Assembly (NCBI GenBank): GCA_947564465.1
Contig: CANOCV010000003.1
Coordinates: forward strand, 1-64,000
Direction of reading: 5' to 3'
Origin: an uncultured Roseburia sp.
GTDB taxonomy: Bacteria; Bacillota; Clostridia; Lachnospirales; Lachnospiraceae
Length of the DNA: 64,000 nucleotides
Shown here: positions 7,656 to 17,246 of the stretch, piece after piece
Position numbering within the stretch: the first letter of the stretch is position 1
Layout of the letters: each line of letters opens with the position of its first letter
The notes under the pieces: generated by a model
Seen by the model: only the letters and a program-made list of their open reading frames with translations
Database searches by the model: none
Told to the model about the DNA's origin: nothing
Translations under genes and position numbers: made by a program

Positions 7656-8043
7656 ACGGGCGGCAAAGGGGATGCTGCTTTTCGGCCGTCGTTTAGCTGA
7701 AAATGAACGGTACAGTACACTGGGACTTTGCGCTTGCCGCAAAGTCCGTAAGGATGTTTATATTCTTCCAAGCGGGAATCCGGCTCTTTGCCGAAGGCAA
7801 ACTTTAAATGAGCCGGATTCCGTAACTGTGAGCCGAAGGCTGAATAGTAACAAATTGTTAACTTGTTAAATCTTGTACTAAGAAAAAACCATGACATTTC
7901 TTTCTTTTTATGGTAAACTTCCTTTTGGATGGTATTCGAAAGAAACTGTACCAAATGATGGGAACCTTCGGCAGAAGAAAGAGAGTATTGCCTGACACAT
8001 TGCATGCGCATACAGCGCAGCGAAAGTGAAAGCAGGTGATAGG
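7656..8043. other. Structured intergenic region between dpaB and panG
   Basis: No convincing gene was found in this 388-base gap. It holds a perfect 10-bp hairpin, GGACTTTGCG (7723-7732) with CGCAAAGTCC (7738-7747). It also holds a two-level hairpin in which AATCCGGCTC (7777-7786) pairs with GAGCCGGATT (7810-7819) around an inner TTTGCC/GGCAAA stem. Neither is followed by a U-tract. A promoter candidate follows at 7891-7919. The AATCCGGC motif recurs in the composite palindromes near 52867, so this may be a member of that repeat family. Confidence 0.5.
7891..7919 (+). promoter_or_regulatory. Candidate promoter for the pan operon
   Basis: ATGACA (7891-7896), a 17-base spacer, then TAAACT (7914-7919) with TGG directly before it (extended -10). 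It would let the vegetative pantothenate genes be transcribed independently of the sporulation-type dpaAB promoter. Confidence 0.35.
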
Positions 8044-8895
8044 ATGAAAATCGGATTTATAGGAGCAGGCAGGGTAGGCTTCACCTTAGGAAAATACCTT
8101 GCGGAACGTAACGTGTGCGTATCCGGCTACTATAGCCGCAATATAAACTCTTCGAAAGAAGCGGCAGTCTTTACAAAAACAAAGTGTTACGAGACAATAG
8201 AAGAATTAATAAAAGTCAGTGATACTCTGTTTCTTACGGTCCCGGACGGGAGCATCCGTGAGGTTTATTCTAAAGTCATAGAATCGGACATAGAGGGGAA
8301 GATACTCTGTCACTGCAGCGGTATGTTGTCCTCGGAGGTCTTTTTAGGTATCAGAGAGAGGGGCGCCTACGGGTACTCCGCCCATCCAATATATGCGGTC
8401 AGCGACAGGCTGACGAGCTATCGGGATTTTTCCAAGGCATATTTTACAATTGAAGGCGATGAAAGGCATTTGCAGGAGTTAAGAGATATGATTGCATCGC
8501 TTGGAAATCCGGTTGAAGTGATCACACCGGAGGCAAAGGTACGCTATCATGGAGCGGCGGTATTTGCGAGTAATCTTGTCGCGGGGCTCTATGACTGTGC
8601 CAAAGAGCTGCTGTTGACATGCGGCTTAAGCAGCGCATTTGCCGAAAACGCATTGCGTCCGCTGTTTTTGGAGAATGCCAGAAGCATTGCCGATTTGGGC
8701 GCGGAACTGGCATTGACAGGACCGGTGGAGCGCGGGGATTTAGAGACGGTGCAAAGCCATTTAAATGCGCTTGACGGCGAGGAGCGGGAGATTTATACGC
8801 TGCTCTCTAAGCGTCTGCTGAAAATAGCAGAGCGGAAAAATCCTGGAAAAAAATATGACGGATTTGAGGAATTGCTGCAGGGAAAATTCCTATGA
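8044..8895 (+). CDS. panG: Ketopantoate reductase of the PanG (DUF2520) type
   Basis: A 283-residue protein with an N-terminal Rossmann domain (IGFIGAGRVGFTLG loop) and a C-terminal DUF2520-type helical domain (segment YHGAAVFASNLVAGL). The family was shown in Francisella to reduce ketopantoate to pantoate in place of PanE. Here it sits directly before panB, panC and panD, and no panE is visible, which fits that role well. The frame is open from a GTG at 8026, but ATG 8044 starts at the beta-strand before the glycine loop and has AGGTGA four bases upstream, so 8044 is preferred. Confidence 0.82.
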   Translation: MKIGFIGAGRVGFTLGKYLAERNVCVSGYYSRNINSSKEAAVFTKTKCYETIEELIKVSDTLFLTVPDGSIREVYSKVIESDIEGKILCHCSGMLSSEVFLGIRERGAYGYSAHPIYAVSDRLTSYRDFSKAYFTIEGDERHLQELRDMIASLGNPVEVITPEAKVRYHGAAVFASNLVAGLYDCAKELLLTCGLSSAFAENALRPLFLENARSIADLGAELALTGPVERGDLETVQSHLNALDGEEREIYTLLSKRLLKIAERKNPGKKYDGFEELLQGKFL

Positions 8896-8919
8896 CGGCA
8901 GGAAGGAAAGGTGACGGAT

Positions 8920-9747
8920 ATGAAGAATACAGTAGTGACATTTAGGGAAGCAAAGGAAAAGGGCGAAAAGCTTACCATGCTGACGGCCTATGATTATTCG
9001 ACGGCAAAGCTGATTGATGAGTCGGGTGTCAATGCGATACTGGTAGGTGATTCGCTTGGAAATGTCGTTTTGGGATATGAAGATACGATATCGGTTACGA
9101 TGGAGGATATGATACACCATGGGGCGGCAGTCGCAAGAGGGGTGAAAGATGCCCTTGTGGTTGTTGACATGCCGTTTATGTCGTATCAGACAAGCGTCTA
9201 CGATGCGGTTGTAAATGCGGGACGTCTGATGAAAGAAGGGCGTGCGGACGCGGTAAAATTGGAGGGCGGAGCCAGTGTCTGCCCGCAGATCAAGGCGATT
9301 ACGGAGGCAGGGATTCCGGTTATGGCTCATCTTGGTTTGACGCCGCAGTCTATTAACGCGTTCGGCGGATTTAAAGTGCAGGGCAAGAGCGAGGAGGCGG
9401 CGAAAAAACTGATTGAGGATGCCAAGGCAATCGAGGCGGCAGGAGCGTTCGGAGTAGTTTTGGAATGTGTTCCGGCGAAGTTGGCGGGGCTTATAACGGA
9501 GACAATCAAAATACCGACGATTGGAATCGGCGCCGGAAACGTCTGTGACGGTCAGGTGCTTGTTTATCAGGACATGCTTGGAATGTTTTCGGATTTCACG
9601 CCAAAGTTTGTAAGGCGGTTTGCAAATGTGGGAGAAGTGATGAGAGAGGCATTTCGCAGCTACTGCAGGGAAGTGCAGGAAGGAACATTTCCGGCGGCAG
9701 AGCATGAATACGGAATCAGCGACGAAATTTTAGAAAAGCTATACTAG
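8920..9747 (+). CDS. panB: 3-methyl-2-oxobutanoate hydroxymethyltransferase
   Basis: A 275-residue PanB. It adds a hydroxymethyl group from methylene-tetrahydrofolate to ketoisovalerate to give ketopantoate, the first committed step of vitamin B5 synthesis. A TIM-barrel protein with the expected motifs [35 protein letters not shown] and [15 protein letters not shown] at 8911 is in frame, but ATG 8920 has AGGAAAGG at good spacing and matches the usual N-terminus. It lies 24 bases after panG and 9 before panC, clearly within one operon. Confidence 0.96.
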   Translation: MKNTVVTFREAKEKGEKLTMLTAYDYSTAKLIDESGVNAILVGDSLGNVVLGYEDTISVTMEDMIHHGAAVARGVKDALVVVDMPFMSYQTSVYDAVVNAGRLMKEGRADAVKLEGGASVCPQIKAITEAGIPVMAHLGLTPQSINAFGGFKVQGKSEEAAKKLIEDAKAIEAAGAFGVVLECVPAKLAGLITETIKIPTIGIGAGNVCDGQVLVYQDMLGMFSDFTPKFVRRFANVGEVMREAFRSYCREVQEGTFPAAEHEYGISDEILEKLY

Positions 9748-9756
9748 GAGGAAAAT

Positions 9757-10596
9757 ATGCAGATAGTATCAACGGTGGCGGAAGTTCAAAAACAGGTGAA
9801 GGAATGGAAGAAAGCGGGACTGACAATCGGTTTTGTGCCCACCATGGGATATCTTCACGAGGGACATGCGAGCTTAATGAGGTGCGCCAGAGAAAAATGT
9901 GACAAGGTAGTGGCAAGTATTTTTGTCAATCCGATGCAGTTTGGGGAAAATGAGGATCTCGACAGCTATCCGAGAGATTTGGACGCGGATGCAAAATTGT
10001 GCGAAGAGATTGGCGTGGATCTTATCTTTCATCCAAAGGCCGAGGAGATGTATACCGACGGTTTTTGTTCCTTTGTGGATATGAACGGGTTGACGAAGGA
10101 GCTCTGCGGGAAATCAAGGCCGATACATTTCAGGGGTGTCTGCACCGTAGTCTGCAAGCTGTTTCATATTGTGACCCCGGATTATGCTTTCTTCGGACAA
10201 AAGGACGCGCAGCAGCTTGCGGTTATCCGCCGTATGACGACGGATCTTAATATGGATATTGAGATTGTAGGCTGTCCGATTGTGCGCGAGGCGGATGGTC
10301 TGGCAAAAAGCTCAAGAAATACCTATTTAAATGAAGAAGAGCGCAGGGCTGCGCTGGTTTTAAGCAGGACGATTGCACTCGGGGAAAAGCTGGTAAGCGA
10401 GGGCGTAAGAGATGCCGGCGAGCTTATATCGGCAATGAAGGCTAATATTGAAAAAGAGCCGTTAGCCAGAATTGATTATGTAGAGGCGGTCAGTATGGAT
10501 ACCATTGAAAAGGTGGAAACCATTGAAAAGAATGTGCTGGTGGCGATGGCTGTCTTTATCGGGAAGACACGTCTGATTGATAATTTTATTGTATAG
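9757..10596 (+). CDS. panC: Pantothenate synthetase (pantoate--beta-alanine ligase)
   Basis: A 279-residue PanC, which condenses pantoate and beta-alanine with ATP to give pantothenate. It is of the nucleotidyltransferase fold: [13 protein letters not shown] holds the HIGH-type ATP site, FVNPMQFG and FFGQKDAQQ line the pocket, and LAKSSRN is the KMSKS-like loop. Length and start (AGGAGGAAAAT before the ATG) are standard. The gene sits between panB and panD with short gaps. Confidence 0.97.
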   Translation: MQIVSTVAEVQKQVKEWKKAGLTIGFVPTMGYLHEGHASLMRCAREKCDKVVASIFVNPMQFGENEDLDSYPRDLDADAKLCEEIGVDLIFHPKAEEMYTDGFCSFVDMNGLTKELCGKSRPIHFRGVCTVVCKLFHIVTPDYAFFGQKDAQQLAVIRRMTTDLNMDIEIVGCPIVREADGLAKSSRNTYLNEEERRAALVLSRTIALGEKLVSEGVRDAGELISAMKANIEKEPLARIDYVEAVSMDTIEKVETIEKNVLVAMAVFIGKTRLIDNFIV

Positions 10597-10606
10597 GGGG
10601 AAGCAT

Positions 10607-10999
10607 ATGCAGATAGAGGCATTAAAAAGCAAAATTCACCGTGCGACCGTAGTGCAGGCGGAATTAAATTATATCGGAAGCATTACGATTGATGAGGCGC
10701 TGTTAGAACAGGCGGGGATTGCGGAGTATGAGAAGGTGCAGATTGTTGACATTAACAACGGCAACCGCTTTGAAACTTATGTGATAAGCGGGGCAAGGGA
10801 GAGCGGGATGATTTGTTTAAACGGAGCGGCGGCGCGCATGGTTTCCGTGGGAGATAAGATTATCATTATGTCGTATGCCCTGATGACGCCGGAGGAGTTA
10901 AAGGAAAATCCGCCGCGTGTGGTTTTCGTGGATGAGACAAACGCCCCGACGCGCGTTACAAGATACGAAAAGCATGGAAGACTGGAAGATTTAGAGTAA
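10607..10999 (+). CDS. panD: Aspartate 1-decarboxylase proenzyme
   Basis: A 130-residue PanD, which makes beta-alanine from aspartate for the PanC reaction. It self-cleaves between Gly24 and Ser25 in YIGSITID to form the pyruvoyl cofactor; both residues are present. The catalytic/processing partners NGNRF and NGAAARM are conserved. An upstream in-frame extension exists, but ATG 10607 has GGGGGAA just before it and gives the family start. The ribosome site abuts the panC stop. Confidence 0.96.
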   Translation: MQIEALKSKIHRATVVQAELNYIGSITIDEALLEQAGIAEYEKVQIVDINNGNRFETYVISGARESGMICLNGAAARMVSVGDKIIIMSYALMTPEELKENPPRVVFVDETNAPTRVTRYEKHGRLEDLE

Positions 11000-11011
11000 G
11001 AGGATAAGAAC

Positions 11012-12226
11012 ATGCCAGAGAAAATATTAGAGGGAAAAACGGTTGTTTTGGGAGTGACAGGTTCCATTGCGGCCTACAAGATGGCGAACGCCGCGTCAAT
11101 GCTTGTAAAGCTTGGGGCAGACGTGCATGTCATAATGACCGAAAACGCGACAAATTTTATCAATCCGATCACATTTGAAACATTGACGGGACATAAATGT
11201 TTGGTAGATACCTTTGATCGGAATTTTCAGTTTCATGTGGCGCATGTCTCGCTTGCGAAGCAGGCGGATGTATTTCTGGTCGCGCCGGCAAGCGCAAATG
11301 TAATCGGCAAGCTGGCAAACGGCATCGCGGATGATATGCTCACCACGACGCTTCTTGCGTGTACCTGTCCGATTATTTTGGCTCCTGCAATGAATACAAA
11401 CATGTATGAGAATAAAATTGTGCAGGACAACCTGTCAAAATTGCGACAATTTGATGTAATTGTCATACAACCGGAAGTCGGATATCTGGCCTGCCGTGAT
11501 GTGGGAGCCGGAAAGATGCCGCGGGAAGAAGTGTTGATTGATTATATCCTGCGCGAGACTGCAAAGGAGAAGGATTTGGCGGGTATGCGGATACTTGTGA
11601 CAGCGGGGGCAACGCGGGAAGCGATTGATCCGGTGCGCTATATCACCAATCATTCTACCGGGAAAATGGGGTATGCCATCGCAAGGCTTGCTATGCTGCG
11701 CGGAGCCGAGGTGACGCTTGTAAGCGGTGCGTCGCAGATTGAGCCTCCTCCTTTTGTGGAATTTGTATCGGTAGAAAGTGCAAAGGATATGTTTCGGGAG
11801 GTTACAAAGAGAAGCGACGACATGGATATTGTTGTTATGGCGGCGGCCGTGGCGGATTATACGCCGGTGGAAACCGCAGACCATAAGATAAAGAAAAAAG
11901 ACGGCGCTATGGAGATTCCGTTAAAGCGGACGAGAGATATTTTGGCGTATCTTGGAGAGAGAAAGCGGTCAAATCAGACGTTGTGCGGTTTTTCGATGGA
12001 AACGGAGCATGTGCTGGAAAATTCAAGAGAGAAGCTTTCAAAAAAGAATGCCGATATGATAGCGGCCAACAGCTTGAGAGAGGAAGGCGCGGGATTTGGC
12101 ACGGATACGAACCGCCTGACATTCATCACGGCGGAGGAGACCTCCTACTTGCCTTTGATGAGTAAGGAGGAAGCTGCGGATTGTCTTTTGACGAGGCTTT
12201 TGACGCTTCATAAAAAGAAGCAATAG
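11012..12226 (+). CDS. coaBC: Bifunctional phosphopantothenoylcysteine decarboxylase / phosphopantothenate-cysteine ligase
   Basis: A 404-residue fusion. The N-terminal CoaC flavoprotein half carries APASANVIGKLANG, PAMNTNMYEN and YLACRDVGAGKMP with the catalytic Cys. The C-terminal CoaB half begins near residue 190 with VTAGATREAIDP, then HSTGKMGYA and the catalytic-lysine loop KIKKKDG. CoaB joins 4'-phosphopantothenate to cysteine with CTP and CoaC decarboxylates the product, giving 4'-phosphopantetheine on the way to CoA. It closes the pan operon, only 12 bases after panD. Pantothenate kinase and coaD are not in the window. Confidence 0.96.
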   Translation: MPEKILEGKTVVLGVTGSIAAYKMANAASMLVKLGADVHVIMTENATNFINPITFETLTGHKCLVDTFDRNFQFHVAHVSLAKQADVFLVAPASANVIGKLANGIADDMLTTTLLACTCPIILAPAMNTNMYENKIVQDNLSKLRQFDVIVIQPEVGYLACRDVGAGKMPREEVLIDYILRETAKEKDLAGMRILVTAGATREAIDPVRYITNHSTGKMGYAIARLAMLRGAEVTLVSGASQIEPPPFVEFVSVESAKDMFREVTKRSDDMDIVVMAAAVADYTPVETADHKIKKKDGAMEIPLKRTRDILAYLGERKRSNQTLCGFSMETEHVLENSREKLSKKNADMIAANSLREEGAGFGTDTNRLTFITAEETSYLPLMSKEEAADCLLTRLLTLHKKKQ

Positions 12227-12308
12227 GGCAACGACGGAAATATTGACAGGCTTTGCCGCATATATTGGGATAGAGATTGTAGAGGATCAGGAGCCGTCAT
12301 ATATTATT

Positions 12309-13043
12309 ATGAAGAAGCTGCACAAATTTTTCATTCCAATCGAATTGTTTTTGTTGTTTGTGATTGTCTGCCGTTATATGGAAGATAGGCTGATGGATAA
12401 GCTGACCCATGTAACGGCAGAATATTTTAAGGAGCAGGAAAAAGCTCCTTTGGTGCCGGTGAATGCTAAGGCGGCAGAGCAGGAGGAGGTAAAAAAGGTA
12501 GCGCTCACATTTGACGACGGTCCGAATGCCTGTTATACGGAGGAGCTTTTAGACGGGCTTGCCGTAAAGGAAGTGAAGGCCACGTTCTTTTTGATTGGGA
12601 AAAAAGTGGATGAAAGTCCTGAAATTGTAAAACGGATTTTTGAGGAGGGGCATCTTATTGGAAATCATTCCTATGATCACGTTAATTTGAATGAGATGTC
12701 GGAGGAAAAGGCATGCGAGCAGATTCATAAAACGAATGAGGCCATAAAAAATGTAACGGGGATGATTCCCGAATATTTAAGACCGCCCTTTGGAAGCTTT
12801 AAGAAGAATCTTGACAGTGATATGAACATGATCGAAGTATTGTGGGATGTGGACCCGCGCGACTGGTCGGTGAAGAATACGGGAAAGGTCGTAAATAGGG
12901 TAGTGACGAATGTGCAGGATGGTGATATTATTTTACTGCATGACGAGTATGCGACAAGTGTAGCTGCGGCAATGGAGATCATAGATATTCTTAAGAGTCA
13001 GGGATATGAATTTGTGACGGTGGATGAATTGATTTTTGAATAG
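12309..13043 (+). CDS. Membrane-anchored polysaccharide deacetylase
   Basis: A 244-residue protein with one N-terminal membrane segment (FFIPIELFLLFVIV), a short linker and a NodB-type deacetylase domain. The domain has the metal/catalytic TFDDGP motif, the HSYDH metal-binding pair, RPPFGSF and the late LLHDEY motif. Members remove acetyl groups from N-acetylglucosamine in peptidoglycan or related polymers outside the cell. The frame is open from a TTG at 12243. ATG 12309 precedes the membrane anchor, but its AGGAG is about 15 bases upstream, so the start is uncertain. It follows coaBC by about 80 bases and may be co-transcribed without sharing a pathway. Confidence 0.85.
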   Translation: MKKLHKFFIPIELFLLFVIVCRYMEDRLMDKLTHVTAEYFKEQEKAPLVPVNAKAAEQEEVKKVALTFDDGPNACYTEELLDGLAVKEVKATFFLIGKKVDESPEIVKRIFEEGHLIGNHSYDHVNLNEMSEEKACEQIHKTNEAIKNVTGMIPEYLRPPFGSFKKNLDSDMNMIEVLWDVDPRDWSVKNTGKVVNRVVTNVQDGDIILLHDEYATSVAAAMEIIDILKSQGYEFVTVDELIFE

Positions 13044-13064
13044 CGGATAAATTAATATAAGGGC

Positions 13065-13093
13065 TTGCAAAATTCCGCATTTTCATGTATTTT
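13065..13093 (+). promoter_or_regulatory. Possible promoter before rarA
   Basis: TTGCAA (13065-13070), a 17-base spacer and TATTTT (13088-13093). The match is only moderate. The 198-base gap before rarA is AT-rich and otherwise empty. Confidence 0.3.
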
Positions 13094-13241
13094 ATTATAA
13101 GAAAATGAATAATTGAATCAATAATATGTCATAAGTAAAGAGGAAATCAAGAAAAAAGCCCACAAATAAGTTCTAAAATGCAGGATTGAAACACACATCA
13201 TGCAAAACGAAGCCAGGGATACATGGCAGAGGAGATGAAAT

Positions 13242-14567
13242 ATGGATTTATTTGAATATGTAAGGCAGCAGAATGGCAAGAAGGAATCTCCGCTGGCGTC
13301 AAGGCTTCGTCCAAGGACTCTTGACGAGGTGGTAGGGCAGAAGCATATTATAGGAAAGGATAAGCTTCTGTACCGTGCAATTATGGCGGATAAGCTTAGC
13401 TCAATTATCTTTTACGGACCGCCGGGAACCGGAAAGACAAGCCTTGCAAAAGTGATTGCGAATACGACAAGCGCTGAATTTAAACAGATCAATGCGACCT
13501 CTTCCGGAAAAAAAGAGATGGAGGAGGTTGTAGCGGAGGCAAAAAATAATCAGGGGATGTATGGGAAGAAGACAATCCTGTTTATTGATGAAATACACCG
13601 TTTTCATAAGGGGCAGCAGGATTATCTCCTGCCATTTGTGGAGGACGGAACGCTCGTTTTGATCGGAGCAACAACGGAGAACCCTTATTTTGAGGTAAAC
13701 GGAGCGCTGCTGTCACGTTCTATTATTTTTGAACTGAAAGCGCTGACGGGGGAAGATATTAAGACACTTCTGCTTCGCGCCGTAAAGGATGAGGAAAAAG
13801 GAATGGGGGCGTATCATGCCGTAATCGAGGAGGATGCGCTGGAATTTCTCGCAGACGTCTCCAACGGCGACGCGCGGGCGGCGCTTACGGCGGTGGAGCT
13901 TGGCGTTTTGACGACGCCAAGGAGCGAAGACGGGTATATCCATGTCACGCTTGCGGTTGCGCAGGAGTGCATACAAAAGCGCGCCGTGCGCTACGACAAG
14001 TCGGGGGATAACCATTACGATACGGTTTCCGCATTTATAAAGAGTATGCGCGGCTCCGATCCCGACGCTGCGGTATATTATCTGGCAAGGATGCTCTACG
14101 CAGGTGAGGATATCCGGTTTATAGCGAGAAGAATTATGATATGTGCTGCGGAGGATGTGGGAAACGCAGATCCGAATGCACTGACGGTTGCGGTGTCGGC
14201 GGCGCAGGCAGTGGAGCGCATCGGGCTGCCGGAGGCAAAAATCATACTTTCACAGGCAGTCACCTATGTGGCGTGCGCGCCAAAGAGCAATGCGGCCTGC
14301 AACGCTATTTTTCAGGCGGAGGAGGCCTTAAAACACACAGTGACAATGCCGATTCCCGTTCATTTGCAGGATTCACATTACAAATCCGCCGCAAAGCTGG
14401 GGCATGGCCTGGGCTACAAATATGCGCATGAATACCCGAATCATTATGTCAGACAGCAGTATCTGCCGGATGGGATGCAGAGCAGTCATTTTTATGAGCC
14501 GACCGAAAACGGTTATGAAAAGCAGATCGGGGAATGGCTCAATTATTTACATAAAAGCATAGAATAA
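13242..14567 (+). CDS. rarA: Replication-associated recombination protein A (AAA ATPase)
   Basis: A 441-residue RarA/MgsA protein, related to clamp loaders, which acts at stalled replication forks. The Walker A motif GPPGTGKTS, the Walker B LFIDEIHRF, sensor region LIGATTENPYFEV and arginine-finger area LLSRS are all present. A C-terminal tetramerisation domain (YYLARMLYAGEDIRF, HLQDSHYKSA) follows. The start at 13242 has GAGGAGATG upstream and matches the family. Single copy, with the aminotransferase gene 21 bases downstream. Confidence 0.95.
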   Translation: MDLFEYVRQQNGKKESPLASRLRPRTLDEVVGQKHIIGKDKLLYRAIMADKLSSIIFYGPPGTGKTSLAKVIANTTSAEFKQINATSSGKKEMEEVVAEAKNNQGMYGKKTILFIDEIHRFHKGQQDYLLPFVEDGTLVLIGATTENPYFEVNGALLSRSIIFELKALTGEDIKTLLLRAVKDEEKGMGAYHAVIEEDALEFLADVSNGDARAALTAVELGVLTTPRSEDGYIHVTLAVAQECIQKRAVRYDKSGDNHYDTVSAFIKSMRGSDPDAAVYYLARMLYAGEDIRFIARRIMICAAEDVGNADPNALTVAVSAAQAVERIGLPEAKIILSQAVTYVACAPKSNAACNAIFQAEEALKHTVTMPIPVHLQDSHYKSAAKLGHGLGYKYAHEYPNHYVRQQYLPDGMQSSHFYEPTENGYEKQIGEWLNYLHKSIE

Positions 14568-14588
14568 AAGGTACAGGAGGAGTATACG

Positions 14589-15878
14589 ATGCAGTCTTAT
14601 CAACAAATGTCAGCAGAAGAATTATTGGAAGTCAAAGAGGGATTGGAAAAAGAATATGCCAAATTTAAGGGTATGGGATTATCGCTGAATATGGCAAGAG
14701 GAAAGCCTTCCACAGAGCAGCTCGATATTTCCATGCCGATGCTTGAAATCTTTCACAGCGGCAGCGATCTTATGACCGAGGCGGGAGAGGACTGTCGGAA
14801 TTACGGTCTTTTGGACGGGCTGCCGGAGGCAAAGAAGCTGATTGCGGATATGATTGATACAAAGCCGGAAAACGTAATTGTATACGGCAATTCCAGTCTG
14901 AGTATTATGTACGATACGATATCACGTTCCTACACACATGGCGTTATGGGAAATACGCCGTGGTGTAAATTGGACAAAGTAAAATTTTTATGTCCGGTGC
15001 CGGGCTATGACAGACATTTCAGCATCACGGAATTTTTCGGTATTGAGATGATCAATGTGCCAATGACAGAGGACGGGCCGGATATGGATCTTGTAGAGAA
15101 GCTCGTAAGCGAAGACGAGAGCATAAAGGGAATCTGGTGTGTTCCAAAGTACTCCAACCCGCAGGGAATTGTGTATTCCGACGAGACGGTGCGCCGTTTT
15201 GCAAATTTAAAGCCGGCGGCAAAAGACTTTAGAATTTATTGGGACAATGCATATGCAGTGCACCATTTATATGAGGATGACCAGGCAGAGATTTTAGATA
15301 TCATCAGTGAGTGTGAGAAAGCGGGAAATCCCGATTTGGTATACGAGTTTTGTTCCACTTCAAAAATCAGCTTTTCCGGCGCCGGAGTCGGAGCGTTGGC
15401 GTCATCAAAAGCAAATTTGGAGGAAATTAAAAAACAGCTTTCCGTTCAGACGATCGGGCATGACAAGATTAACCAGCTACGCCACGTGCATTATTTTAAA
15501 GATATAAACGGCATACGTGCACATATGGAAAAGCAGTCTGCTGCAATTCGTCCGAAATTTGAGCTGGTTTTGAAGATGTTTGATGAGGAATTAAAAGGCT
15601 TAGATATCGGAAACTGGCTGTCGCCAAAGGGAGGTTATTTTATTACCTTTGAGGCATTGGAGGGCTGCGCAAAGAATATCGTGTCTAAGGCAAAGGAGGC
15701 AGGCGTGACGCTGACATCCGCGGGGGCGCCGTATCCTTACGGAAAAGACCCTATGGATTCGGTAATTCGTATTGCTCCGACGTTCCCGACACTGGAGGAA
15801 TTGGAGAAGGCAACCGAAATATTTATAATCTGTGTGAAGCTAGCAAGCGTAGAGAAGCTGCTTGCCGATAAGAAATGA
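14589..15878 (+). CDS. Aspartate aminotransferase of the MocR-like (PF12897) class
   Basis: A 429-residue PLP-dependent aminotransferase. Characteristic segments are LNMARGKPSTEQLDIS near the N-terminus, NYGLLDGLPEAK, WCVPKYSNPQG with the cofactor-contacting Asn, YWDNAYAVHH with the PLP-contacting Asp, and STSKISFSGAGVG, whose Lys should form the Schiff base. This pattern is that of the Corynebacterium-type aspartate aminotransferases rather than the common class Ib enzyme. Substrate is inferred from family. AGGAGG precedes the ATG. The gene lies one base before the MATE transporter start. Confidence 0.85.
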   Translation: MQSYQQMSAEELLEVKEGLEKEYAKFKGMGLSLNMARGKPSTEQLDISMPMLEIFHSGSDLMTEAGEDCRNYGLLDGLPEAKKLIADMIDTKPENVIVYGNSSLSIMYDTISRSYTHGVMGNTPWCKLDKVKFLCPVPGYDRHFSITEFFGIEMINVPMTEDGPDMDLVEKLVSEDESIKGIWCVPKYSNPQGIVYSDETVRRFANLKPAAKDFRIYWDNAYAVHHLYEDDQAEILDIISECEKAGNPDLVYEFCSTSKISFSGAGVGALASSKANLEEIKKQLSVQTIGHDKINQLRHVHYFKDINGIRAHMEKQSAAIRPKFELVLKMFDEELKGLDIGNWLSPKGGYFITFEALEGCAKNIVSKAKEAGVTLTSAGAPYPYGKDPMDSVIRIAPTFPTLEELEKATEIFIICVKLASVEKLLADKK

Positions 15879-15879
15879 G

Positions 15880-17241
15880 ATGAAGCAGATGAAAAATGAT
15901 ATGACAAGCGGGGAGCCGCGGAAACTTCTTTTTTGGTTTATCCTTCCGCTATTTATCAGTGCGGTGTTTCAGCAGCTATACTCTGTATTTGACAGCGTAA
16001 TTGCGGGGCGCGCCATTAATACGGACGCGCTTGCGGCAGTCGGCGCCTCCTATCCGATTACGATGATTTTTATTGCGGTTGCAATCGGAAGCAGTATGGG
16101 GGCGTCTGTCGTGATATCGCAGTTATTCGGTGCGCGTGCATATGGAAGATTAAAGACGGCCGTATCGACGGCAATCTGTACGGCGCTTGTATTAAGTGCG
16201 GTTATGACCGTAATCGGAAAGCTTTTCAGCAGACAAATGCTGTTGCTTTTAAAGACGCCGGATAATATTATGACAGATTCTACGATTTATCTGGATATCT
16301 ATATTTACGGACTTGTATTTTTGTTTTTATACAATGTGGTGACTGGTATTTTTCAGGCGCTTGGCAATTCCAGAATCCCGCTGTTTTTGCTGATTGCATC
16401 CTCCGTGGGAAATATTATTTTGGATATCGTGTTCGTTGTAAGCTTTGACATGGGAGTTGCGGGCGTCGGCTGGGCTACCTTTTTGGCGCAGGGCGTATCG
16501 GCGCTTGTCTCTCTGGCGCTTTTGTTCGCCTATATGAAAAAGCTGAATATGGAGGGAGAGGGGCAGATTTTTTCCTTTGAAATGCTGGGAAAAATATCGA
16601 CGATTGCGCTGCCGGGAATCTGCCAGCAGAGCTTTGTCTCCGTCGGAAATCTCTTTGTTCAGTCAGTCATAAACGATTACGGTTCCAGTGTGATTGCCGG
16701 ATACAATGTAGGATTGAAGATCAGTATGTTTATCATTACCTGTTCGTTCGCCTTCGGAAACGGTTTGGGAAGCTTTGCGGCACAGAATCTGGGCGCAGGG
16801 AAAATTGACCGTGTATTCGAGGGATTTCGCGCGGCGCGCCGTATGATTTACATATATATTATTCCCTGCGTTCTGATTTGCTTTTTTGGAGCCGAATTTC
16901 TTGTGCGGCTGTTTTTGCAGGACGCGGACATGGACGCCGTTTCGACCGGTATTATGTATCTGCGTATCGTTTCACCGTTTTATTTGATTTTGATGATGAA
17001 ATTTATCTGTGATAATATATTAAAAGCGTCGGCGGATATGGGAGCCTTCATGGTAACGACATTCTCGGATTTGATTTTCCGTGTAGCGTTTGCCTATATA
17101 CTCTCGCCGATCTTCGGCAGCGCCGGAATCTGGTGGGCATGGCCGATCGGCTGGTGCTTCGGAAGCTTCTTTGCAATTTTCTTCTATCGGAGAAAAGGGT
17201 GGATGAAAAACTGGGTGCAGGCAGAGACGCAAGAGAGCTGA
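15880..17241 (+). CDS. MATE family multidrug/metabolite efflux transporter
   Basis: A 453-residue membrane protein with about 12 hydrophobic segments in two related halves. It opens with MTSGEPRKLLFWFILP and QQLYSVFDSVIAGR, typical of the DinF/NorM-like MATE group in Firmicutes. It exports substrates using a Na+ or H+ gradient; the substrate cannot be told. The frame is open from a TTG at 15862 inside the aminotransferase gene. ATG 15880, one base after that stop, is chosen, with ATG 15889 a possible alternative. It is likely translated after the aminotransferase. Confidence 0.88.
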   Translation: MKQMKNDMTSGEPRKLLFWFILPLFISAVFQQLYSVFDSVIAGRAINTDALAAVGASYPITMIFIAVAIGSSMGASVVISQLFGARAYGRLKTAVSTAICTALVLSAVMTVIGKLFSRQMLLLLKTPDNIMTDSTIYLDIYIYGLVFLFLYNVVTGIFQALGNSRIPLFLLIASSVGNIILDIVFVVSFDMGVAGVGWATFLAQGVSALVSLALLFAYMKKLNMEGEGQIFSFEMLGKISTIALPGICQQSFVSVGNLFVQSVINDYGSSVIAGYNVGLKISMFIITCSFAFGNGLGSFAAQNLGAGKIDRVFEGFRAARRMIYIYIIPCVLICFFGAEFLVRLFLQDADMDAVSTGIMYLRIVSPFYLILMMKFICDNILKASADMGAFMVTTFSDLIFRVAFAYILSPIFGSAGIWWAWPIGWCFGSFFAIFFYRRKGWMKNWVQAETQES

Positions 17242-17246
17242 TGAAA

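Noticed and set aside
7636..8011. Overlapping open frames on both strands between dpaB and panG
   Set aside because: Composition follows the hairpins, with no ribosome sites or protein-like motifs; treated as intergenic.
8890..9705. Minus-strand frame of 271 codons opposite panB
   Set aside because: Antisense shadow of a clear, conserved panB gene.
13160..13205. GGATTGAAAC motif resembling the 3' end of a type I CRISPR repeat
   Set aside because: It occurs once only, with no second copy, spacer pattern or cas gene nearby.
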